Source of the DNA: Ramazzottius varieornatus
Lineage: Eukaryota; Tardigrada; Eutardigrada; Parachela; Ramazzottiidae
Length of the DNA stretch: 64,000 nt
Assembly (NCBI GenBank): GCA_001949185.1
Contig: BDGG01000011.1
Coordinates: forward strand, 1 to 64,000
Reading direction: 5' to 3'
The translations under genes were made by a program, and so were the position numbers. Numbering within the stretch: position 1 is the first letter of the stretch; each line of letters opens with the position of its first letter. The notes beneath the pieces were generated by a model that was not told the origin of the DNA, ran no database searches, and saw nothing but the letters and a program-made list of their open reading frames with translations. This document shows positions 55,674-64,000 of the stretch, in pieces.

Positions 55674-55714
55674 GGGCCTTGCTGAGTTGATTGTCAATCA
55701 ACTCTGCAAGGCCC
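55674..55714. repeat. Near-perfect 20-bp-stem hairpin upstream of the HTH gene
   Basis: GGGCCTTGCTGAGTTGATTG, one base, then CAATCAACTCTGCAAGGCCC; a single mismatch in the stem. It lies about 160 bases upstream of the HTH-protein start and about 245 bases upstream of the PDIA5-like gene, between two divergent genes. Confidence 0.7.
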
Positions 55715-55958
55715 CCTTTACTGAACGAACAGCTGTGCTCTGTGGTTTCTTGCAGTCATAAGCTCATAGTCTTATGGCCAAATACTTCTGTGATACGTGG
55801 TCCAATCAAATTTGAAGGCTGTTAAATGTTTACGATTTACATATGAACAAATTACTTTAACTCGTTTCCGAGAACATCTCGCCACTTGGCAGTCTTCCTG
55901 ATCTTGTGATCTACGATCGTTCCTGTTACTGGTACAGAGGGAAATACGGGAGTGGAGA

Positions 55959-57153
55959 ATGAGGCTAACAGGAGTTGCGGAGGTGGGTGTAGAGTGCGAT
56001 TTGATGCATTGTTCGAACCGTGTATGAATTGTGTTACTGTGTTTTACAGGCTACTTCCTTCCTGCTCGTCATTTTTCTTCCTTCCCTTATCGCAAAAGCT
56101 TCTTCCATAGAGCAGATAAAAGACAAGAAAGCCTTCGAGAAAACGATCCGGACCCGCACGAACGTTCTCGTCCTCTTCAAAAAATCTCCCAAGGACGCAC
56201 CGGCTTCACTGCTGCAGACGCTCGAGAAAGTAGCCGACCAGCTTAAAGGGACAGCGCTCATCGCACAAGTCGACTGTTCGTCTCCCGATGCTCAGAAAGT
56301 ATGCAAGAAAGAGAAAGCTGATACTGGCGCGTACATTCTAAGGCATTACCAGAAAGGTGAATTCCACAAGGTGTATGATCGACCTGAGAATCTCAAGACG
56401 TTCCTCAGCTTCCTAAAAGATCCCACAGCAGAAGCTCCGTGGGAAGATGATCCGACGTCCAAAGATGTCCTGCATATCGAAGACAGCAAGCAGCTGAGGA
56501 CGTTTCTGAGCTCGGAGAAGAAGCCAACATTGCTGATGTTCTATGCTCCGTGTAAGTTATCTCGTTCAATCAACACTGTCAATCAAATCGTAGTTCATCA
56601 AACACAGATGATAGCAGGTCTGTCGTTTCCGACTGTATGTCGTCATGGCGGCCCGTAGCATGTGGCCTATTCTGTTACGTCAAGCTTATGCGTTTCCGTG
56701 TTTCCGCCTGTAGTCGTTGGTTGCTCCGTGGAATCTGCATGGAGCCAAGAAGAATTCTGACCGGGGTCTTGTTATGGCTTTGCAGGGTGTGGACACTGCA
56801 TGAGACTAAAGCCAGGTTACAGTGCAGCTGCGACGGAGCTGAAGAATGAAGCAGTCCTAGTAGCGATGGACGTGAACAAGCCTCACAACAACGACGTTAG
56901 GGAAGCCTTCAATATAACCGGCTTCCCGACGTTATATTACTTTCGAGACGGAAAGTTTCAGTACCCGTACGTTAATTTCCTTTCCCTAATGTGTCCGGGA
57001 GAATAAGAAAGCATGGTCAATAGGTTCGGCGGGGAGAGATCGCATCAAGGCATCGTCTCATGGATGCGCAAACCGACTCCGCCAACCAGGATGCCGGAAG
57101 TGGAGCTGCCACCGCAAGATGTCCCGATGCCAGAGCACCATGAAGAACTGTAA
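55959..57153 (+). CDS. PDIA5: Short PDIA5-like protein disulfide isomerase with ER-retention tail
   Basis: Four exons: 55959-55982, 56050-56551, 56786-56966 and 57024-57153; all phases agree, 278 residues. MRLTGVAEATSFLLVIFLPS opens a signal peptide. Residues about 30-150 match the non-catalytic N-terminal thioredoxin-like domain of PDIA5: TRTNVLVLFKKSPKDAP, QVDCSSPDAQKVCKKEK, FLKDPTAEAPWEDDPTSKDV. One catalytic domain follows, LLMFYAPWCGHCMRLKPGYS (CGHC at 177-180), with the cis-proline loop GFPTLYYFRDGKF. The last exon encodes a Pro-rich tail ending EHHEEL, an HDEL/KDEL-type retrieval signal. Human PDIA5 has 519 residues and three CxxC domains, so this protein keeps the N-domain and one catalytic domain. 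It probably oxidises or isomerises disulfides in the ER. Confidence 0.88.
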
Positions 57154-57251
57154 GCTCGAAACGGACGAGAAAGCATGTCTCAAATGTAAAACTCCGCGTG
57201 TCGTTCTCCATAACTGGGAGCTGGACACGCAAACTCAACCAGATCGCTCCT

Positions 57252-57302
57252 CCAAGTGGCGCACGCTGCCAGCCGATACTACCGACAACGTGCGCCACTT
57301 GG
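57252..57302. repeat. CAAGTGGCGCACG hairpin, best-conserved copy
   Basis: CCAAGTGGCGCACG at 57252 and CGTGCGCCACTTGG ending at 57302 are perfect inverted copies enclosing 23 bases. Preceded by AGATCG. It lies 99 bases after the PDIA5-like stop codon. Confidence 0.75.
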
Positions 57303-57852
57303 GCAAATGATCTACTCGTATTTGTTTTCCAAGCCCACATTCTCCCGCCACGAATTGTTTTCAGTTTTACTATTCTTGTTGTTGAGTGCCTTCTTGATAG
57401 ATCATCCATCCAGTTGTTGCGCATTCTAATTTAGCACGTAAGGCTCGGTCGACCGTACCAAATCTTGCTGCTGGCAATTTATAAAGATCGTTACATTGGA
57501 CTTTCCACTGACAAGCTGACTTTCTAGCATTACGTGAAGTCGCAGTAAACGGACAAGCTTCTCGGTAAAATTACAAAACCTTATACTGTCTTATGATGAG
57601 ACACCGTTGTTGCCCGATATGCCGCCATTATCGACAAGTCAGAAGATCGCCAGCGGTCCCAAAGTTAGTGGTGCAACAGTGAAATCTTTGATTACGGGTA
57701 CGACAAGGTATTACACGATCTTCGAGAAGCCGTACTCCTCCGTATTAACCAATTAATCTGAAACCAGACTTATTAGATGCCGTAATATCGCGAAGATTTC
57801 ATAATTCCAGTCATGTGGAGATACCATGAAATCAAATCCGAAGCAGAAAGGT
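57303..57852. other. Intergenic stretch, nothing identified
   Basis: About 550 bases between the PDIA5-like gene and the TATA box of the Gly-rich gene. No supported gene or repeat. Confidence 0.4.
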
Positions 57853-57860
57853 ATATAATG
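57853..57860 (+). promoter_or_regulatory. TATA box of the Gly-rich gene
   Basis: TATATAAT lies 104 bases upstream of the start codon; CATCAGTCAAG, an initiator-like site, follows about 28 bases after it. This is the expected core-promoter layout. Confidence 0.65.
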
Positions 57861-57963
57861 AAATTTTAAAGCACAGTTCATCAGTCAAGCTTCGTCGCTT
57901 TTTCTGCTTCTATCCTCACACCTTTTCAACAGGAGTAAGAAACCGAACCATTTCTGCCTCAAC

Positions 57964-58592
57964 ATGAAGTCCTTGACTCTTCTTCTGCTGACAGTGGCCA
58001 TCTTTGGTAAGTGCGAGTGGCTCGAGTCCTCAACTTGGTGTCTGCCATCGAAACTTACCCATGTTTACCATATTCTGAACTATTCCCAGGTTCAGCTAAA
58101 GGCTACGGTCAGTACGGTGGTGGAATCGGCGGCGGAAGTGGCGGCCTCGGTTTCGGTGGAGGAGGTTTCGGCGGTGGGGGATTTGGTCTCGGTGGAATCG
58201 GCCTCGGTGGTGGAGGCTTTGGAGGTGGCTTTAATGGCGGATTTGGCGGAATCGGCGGTTTTGGAGGGGGTGGATTCGGCTTGTTCGATAGCCCGCTTTT
58301 CGATAGCCCGTTGTTCAACGTCGACTTGAGTGAGTTCAACGACCCCTTCTTCAACTCTGGATTTGGAGGTGGTCATGGAGGCGGATTCTACGGTAACAAC
58401 ATGGGTGGTTATGGCGGTCATGCTGGTGGTGGTGGATATGGAAACAATGGCGGAAGTTATGGGAATAATAATGGAGGTGGGCGTTACAAGCGTCAGACTA
58501 TCCTAAGTGATGGTCAGCGAGGACAGCGAACTTCAAACAGAAATATGCGCCGTAATCCTGTTCGATCAAACAACATGCGTCTTCGTATGTAA
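57964..58592 (+). CDS. Glycine-rich secreted protein
   Basis: Two exons, 57964-58006 and 58090-58592, GTAAGT donor and TTCCCAG acceptor in phase, 181 residues. Signal peptide MKSLTLLLLTVAIFG. Then come GGGGF/GGIG repeats (residues about 20-75), a non-Gly patch (LFDSPLFDSPLFNVDLSEFN), a second Gly/Asn/Tyr-rich region (GNNMGGYGGHAGGGGY) and a basic tail after a possible furin-like site RYKR (QTILSDGQRG, RNMRRNPVRSNNMRLRM). Such proteins in ecdysozoans are structural (cuticle, egg shell) or, with basic tails, antimicrobial; which applies is not shown. A strong promoter and polyadenylation signal suggest high expression. Confidence 0.8.
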
Positions 58593-58762
58593 TTCGCCCT
58601 TACGTTAGTGCCAAAGTCTACTGTTTTGCCGTCGGCGGTTTTTGACTTTTTGTAATGTCGTTTTCAGAACCAAGATACTCTCCTGTTTTGTACCGTCTGT
58701 TTTTCTACGTTTGTACAGTATAGTGTACAGTGTATAGTTCTTTGACCCGCGGTTTTGTATCG

Positions 58763-58768
58763 AATAAA
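58763..58768 (+). terminator. Polyadenylation signal of the Gly-rich gene
   Basis: AATAAA lies about 170 bases after the Gly-rich stop codon and ahead of the convergent NOS1AP 3' end. Confidence 0.6.
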
Positions 58769-58957
58769 ACATGTGCACTTCCCACAAAAAATGAATCATT
58801 TGGAAATACTGAAAGGTTCAAACAGTAAAATCTTGTGAAATCCAAAAGGTGAGAGAAAAGTTAGGCAAAAAGATTTATTACAGTAGTAGAAGCTAACTAA
58901 CGTAAAGTTTCACGAAAGGAAATTCCTTGGAATTGAATTTGGATGAAACTTTGCAGG

Positions 58958-61598
58958 TTAATAAGTCATCTCTTCGTCGTGGAATCGGAAAGATGAGGAA
59001 CTTTTAACGCCGCTGTCTGGAGAAGAGTTCTGGTTGATGTGCCCGTCGCTCGAGCTAGATGATGGAGGCATGTCGGACATGGGAACTGAGAACCCACTGC
59101 TCGCTTGATGGACTTCAACTGTGGAACGCAGGGGACCTAAAATAGACGTATTGCTCTGTTGGTTCCGGTTCTTCAGAAGTTCAGTCAAGGGGGAGTCTGC
59201 AGGTGGCGCTAAAAGATTTTCGATCACGTCCAGGAGCATGGCGTTCTGTCGTAGCAGCTCATCAATCCGATTCTGTAAGAAATACCCGTGGAAGAAACGG
59301 TGAATGGATCCCAAGTCCGCGTGTTTACATTAGAAAAAGCTTTTCGAAACGCTAGACTACAGATTCAAAATCCCGCTGTGGTCTCGAATTAGCCAAAGAC
59401 AAAAATGGTTAGTTTTATTGTACTCGTACGAAAGGGATTCCTCCAAGACAGGGCTACATTGGCAGTACCTGTGAATCCATCCGAGCAGCGGTCTCCGAAG
59501 CAAGCTGGCTTTTCAAGAAGGCAATCTGTGACTTGGCCACCCTGGACTTCTGTAGTTCATGCTCCAATCTAGCATTGACAACGGAAACACTGGGATTAGT
59601 GGCGGAATGGCGCATCTCGGCAATTGAGGAAATGCTGGACATTTGCGACAGGGACGAACGCACATTGCGCAGACTGCCTTCGTAAGCTTCAACACTGCTG
59701 GAGATCTTGGCGGAAATTTGGCCAACAGTTAAAGAGCCTGTAATGCAAGAAGGAAATGCGAAATTTCAATCTTGACTGACTTCCATCAAGAACCTACCGG
59801 GAAGTCCGTGCGAGACCAACGAAGGGTTGCACTCGGAAAGACTTTTGATGATACGGTTGGGCGAGCTGGAGCCGGCATGAGAACAAGAGGGAAGTCCGGC
59901 GGGCAAGTCAAGCTCTTCGGGTAGTGTCAAGTGGCCACTTGGTAACAAGGCAGGCATTTCCGCGTGACGTAATCGAAGACTGGTGGGCTCGCCGCGACGT
60001 GGGGAGTTTTCTGATGATGATGTGACCAGCTTAGCTTTGTCTTTTTGCTGTTGTTGCTGATGACAGACGTCGAACGCTTGACCAATGGTCTTTACGATCT
60101 GCATTGCTTCAGCCTGCAACGTAAATACATGCTTACTGAAGGCGTGCAGTAGAATCGTGTAACTCGGGACGAAACATATCCTAGATGCATTGTTTCTTTC
60201 CAGTTCTCTTTCCATAACGTTCTAAGCACAGATTGACTTGCCACTTACTTTTCGTCGAGCTTTGAAGACGATGCATCGAAGGAAATCATTTTGGGTGCTT
60301 TCACGGACGATATAGCTGAAGATGTTGAGATCCTGCGAGTCATGGGACACATAGAAGATTCTATAACGGATACAGAATGACAAATGATGAATTATGGAAA
60401 TTTGAGAGGTCATTTGCTGTCAAGCCCACTGATTGACTTGTCTGCACCACAAACGCGTAATGGACTCATCGAAAAAACATGACTGACACTTTTGAGCAAG
60501 TACCTATGAATGGGATGTTGAAGGAGGGTGTTGGATGAATCGGCGTCAAAAGAGATCAAATTGTCAAGCTTATCGTAATCCACTCGTCCAAAATTGTGGC
60601 GCTGGCTGGCGCCATTCGCACTGCTCACTTTGACGCCATCCACGCTAATTTTCAGCTCCACTTTCCTCTTGCCCATCCCTTGACTTTTATGGTCGTACTG
60701 AAAAGGGAAAACAAAATTATTCCGTCGTCAGCGCCTTCTTGATTCTTTAGTCTCAATGGCGCAATTCAATCGAGCGGCATCTTGTTCTTAAGTTGGCTAT
60801 TTTTCCCCGAATGTTCGGCCAGTCTAAAATTTCGATATCCAGAGTTCCTCTCATTTGAATATTCGATTGCCATATTATCTTGTCGAAAAGGCTCTCTCTG
60901 ATTTTTGTACGAAGATTTTATTTTGAATTCCCTCTAGAAATGCCAATGAAGATTCCAGCAAAAATTTGAAAAATACTGCGTCATTATGGAAACGATTTTT
61001 CAGGCTTGAAGGAGAAGCCTGAATACCGGTCTCCCAAACTTGAGGATGGGTATTATCCGACGAACCAATTAAGTGCAATATTTTCACGGTCTAGAGGACT
61101 TACGCGAACTCGCCGCATGGCTGCCACAATTTCCATCCGGCTCTGTGGGCGCGAGATATCCAGGACGCCTATCAGCTGCAACGAGACAAAAGACATTCAA
61201 CTGTGTACCTGTTTATTCAGTTGAGACATGGACGATCAATAGAGCCATCACAAATAGCTTGGAAAGATAAACATGATCGATTGTCGTTTTGCACCTACAG
61301 CATGCACAATAGCGACATCATACGCCCTAGAGAAGCACTGGCTGCCAGATTCAACCGACCACAATCGAACAGATACCCAAAGGTGAACACAACATTACAA
61401 AGGTCAGTGATCATTTCTTACCTTCGCTTCGAAACAGATTCCATGTTGAAAAGCGTCGGTAGGATAAACTATGGCAGCGTTTCCCGCTAATTCCGCAGCT
61501 GTGGTCGAGCGTGGGAACAGCATGCTAATGAAGCGTTTACTGCCGAAACGCGCAGAAGCTCGGTTCCGGTTGGCGATCAACGTTGGTTCAGAATCCAT
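58958..61598 (-). CDS. NOS1AP: NOS1AP (CAPON) PTB-domain adaptor
   Basis: Seven exons on the minus strand: 61422-61598, 61104-61175, 60504-60697, 60249-60360, 59798-60113, 59469-59737 and 58958-59272; every phase agrees and the total is 484 residues (human 506). PTB landmarks: [64 protein letters not shown] and [21 protein letters not shown] coiled-coil follows ([56 protein letters not shown]). The vertebrate C-terminal PDZ ligand (ending EIAV) is replaced by EEMTY, which is not a standard class I ligand. NOS1AP links nNOS to RASD1, synapsin and polarity proteins. The first exon is the least certain part: a splice acceptor at 61471 could replace its N-terminus with an unseen exon. Confidence 0.92.
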
Positions 61599-64000
61599 CT
61601 TTTTATTTCAGAATGAAAATCCTGCAATATCCCCAACTTATCAATCTCCAACCAGTACAACTCGACCAGCGGCCATCCACATGAAATTTGATGAAGCGAG
61701 TAAGCCACGTTATGATGACCAGTGACAAAGAAGACGATCAAGCCTGAACATCCTGTTTGAGTTTTCGCAAAGTACAAAAAAGACCCGGATATACAGTTTC
61801 ATGTAAGACTAAAAGTCAGGTGATGAAGAGCAGCAAATTAGGAGGGAGGAGAAGCAGGCTACGGTTTCGTTCGGAGAAAGTTTGATGTGACGATGGAACA
61901 CAAATCTTTTATGACATTTGGCGTCGCACGTCAAACACCAAAGACGTCTCAATCACCGTCTGCCACTTAATACGCCACAAGAACAAAAGAGACACGTACG
62001 ATGGAAGAGTAGAAGGACATAAATCAACGGAGAAGACCGAAGCGCCATGCTGCATAACACAACATCTCACATGCAATTGAGCGCAATCTTTGCCTTGTAA
62101 AGACAAGCTGAAGACCAGTAAATTGATCGTGAGAGCAACGGCAGGAAAAGCGAGTGATGCTCGTATCGTTAGCTGGCCCGACCCGCGACGTACTGCCTTG
62201 TCAAGCTGAGAATCCCCCTGTGGTCTCCTTGATATCAAGGAGAAGAAAGAAGGCGGGCAAGCAGAGGGTTCCCTGATTGCGATCTGGCACGAATCGATGG
62301 ATCCCAACATCCGTCACTGCACACAAGTGATACGCCAACTCTGATATTATACCCTTGAAAAAGCCATTAATTTGTAATCAACTGCGTAACAATGTGGACA
62401 AAGTGGGCAAACGTTGGGAATTGAGCCGTGCTCCCATCTGTGCACACTTGTGAGCCAGATCAAAAAGTCCTCCTTCGTCTTTGCTAAGCGGTTCGCCCAT
62501 CAAACCGACTACGAGGTAGAGGACATAACTCTGCCGTACCCGTTTTTGGACCTAATTATGACGGGTTATATTTATGAGCTCTCTGCACTACCTCACTTGG
62601 TTTTTCGTTACCCAGGTAGACAAACTTATCTCCCAGAGTTTAAGATGGGTTTCAGGATGCAGAGAAGTTTAGGTCGTTGAAACTTCTCTTGGGAAAATCG
62701 GTTCTCTTGGGTCTGTCTAATGTTGAGGGGCCTAAATTTGTATCAACAAGCGTACGATGAGAAATGAATCAAAGCGTCGACGATAAGGTTCAAACGTTTT
62801 ACGCCGTCAGAATTACGTCCCAAAAGTTCGTACGGCAGAATTATGCCTTCTACCTCGTACAGCTCTTTGAGATACCCAATGCATCGCGAACTCTGTTTCA
62901 GAACCAACTTTTGCTTCTAGATAAATTTTGGAAAACGAAGCGTACGACTTTCGTCAAAAAACTTGTCACTTTTTTGCTTGTGCTCAAATGAGGATGCGGT
63001 ACGAAAAGTTTGGTGCGAGTAGATTAGAGAAAAGTGGAGCGAAATTTCTTTATGCAAATCTGGTCCTTTGGACGAACTGTATAGAAAGTCAGCAAAGAAG
63101 GCACGCGAAGGGCACTTCATTTGTAAATGTGGCGGAATAATTGGGAGCAAGTAGGGCCGGGATGATGGCAGATTAAACAGAGCTCAGACAGGATTTACTG
63201 TGTCAAAGTATTCATTAAAGTCTAGTATGGGATGTCGTCATTACTTGGCGCTGTTCTTCACCACATTCCCACATTTCTCCTCAACAACTTCCTATAAGAA
63301 AACTTGCAAAGACGCTGGAAAATCCTCCATCTCATCATCGTGTTCGCAACCCGTTATTAACAGTGCGAAGTGTGAAGGACAGAAAAGCCAAAGGCCGGAA
63401 AACCCAGGAAGACATAATAAAGCAGCTATCTGCGATCGTCAGGCGCACTTCCTTTCACACTTCCGGCTGAGCAAACGCCACATCGCTCTTCTCATTCAAT
63501 ATCAATCGGCTGCTCTTTTGAAGTCGCCATATGCTTACTTATGTACAAAGGAAAACCAAACGACGCTTTGATCGAGTCGAAGACAGTTGCCACAGTGCAG
63601 GCACAAGTAGTGGCACTGGGTTCGTCACATTCCACTCTCTCGACCCACGATTGTCAGTCAGCATGGACAGATGAGAAATTCTTTCAAAACGATTTCCACA
63701 TATCCGGCTGAATTAAAGCGAGTACTCGCTATCTGCATTTTGGTTCGCAAGAAAAGTGGAAATTTTATCAATCAAACTCTGTAGGGAAAACGTTCCGACA
63801 GATTGCTGACGTGTTGGCCAAACCTTGCTAGGGCACTTTCGAGCAGTTATCGATGTGTCAAAAAACGACCTTCAAATGCCAGTGTTAAAATTGTATATTT
63901 AAATCCAATGTACTAACTCGAAAATCCAGATTCATCAGATATTCGAATGATCAACTACTACGAGTAATGCTGAAAAAAATTAATACCAGCTCAAACGTCC
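61599..64000. other. Distal stretch, no supported gene
   Basis: 2.4 kb with short open frames only. On the minus strand a TATAATA box at about 62345-62351 precedes an ATG at 62310 by about 35 bases, and the frame stays open for 133 codons to 61909, with Ser/Leu-rich composition and no known domain; it may be a small gene or a non-coding first exon. GAAGTTTAGGTCGTTGAAACTTC at about 62664-62686 is an imperfect palindrome. Nothing else recognisable. Confidence 0.3.

Noticed and set aside
58092-58421. Minus-strand frames opposite the Gly-rich gene (Ala/Thr- and Pro-rich)
   Set aside because: Produced by the GGN repeat read in reverse; the plus gene has a signal peptide, promoter and splice sites.

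Overview
The window is animal nuclear DNA. Genes are split by short GT-AG introns (mostly 40-110 bp), lie on both strands with modest spacing, and include single-copy metazoan families: PP2A B56, RASD-type small GTPase, WDR83, CHMP4/Snf7, a PDIA5-like ER oxidoreductase and NOS1AP. Small introns, compact genes and many secreted orphan proteins suggest a small ecdysozoan such as a tardigrade; that is an inference, not something the sequence proves. No prokaryotic features, rRNA, tRNA or CRISPR array were seen.

Layout. 0-4.2 kb: a pogo-type transposase fragment (minus), a small secreted protein (minus), then a proline/tyrosine-rich ORF whose 3' end runs into a long foldback element. 5.1-7.6 kb: PP2A B56 subunit (minus). 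9.5-11.6 kb: RASD-like GTPase (plus). 12.2-18.6 kb: four unassigned multi-exon genes plus a cluster of about 63-bp hairpins. 20.8-23.0 kb: two related cysteine-rich secreted protein genes, both damaged. 23.2-30.2 kb: a large decayed Helitron (Rep, Pif1-type helicase, RPA-like ORF; minus). 31.0-33.8 kb: WDR83 and CHMP4 (both minus). 34-40 kb: foldback elements, an unclassified TIR element and a pogo/Tigger-like DDE transposase gene. 40-48 kb: mostly gene-poor, then a secreted Thr-rich gene whose intron carries a nest of three elements. 49.5-53.6 kb: a 1219-residue unassigned protein (plus), followed by a second long foldback element. 54.3-55.5 kb: protein with two CENP-B-like HTH units and no DDE domain (minus). 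56-57.2 kb: short PDIA5-like protein ending in HEEL. 58.0-58.6 kb: Gly-rich secreted protein with a clear TATA box. 59.0-61.6 kb: NOS1AP (minus).

The dominant theme is palindromic mobile DNA meeting genes. Exact phase arithmetic lets several events be read directly. A 2316-bp TA-flanked element expanded an otherwise 65-bp intron. A 103-bp TA-flanked MITE expanded an otherwise 64-bp intron. In one gene a roughly 63-bp hairpin makes up most of an 83-bp intron, which looks introner-like. A second dispersed hairpin (core CAAGTGGCGCACG) occurs repeatedly, three times within 100-230 bp after a stop codon. Exon coordinates below come from reading splice signals and checking reading phase by hand; no transcript or database evidence was available.
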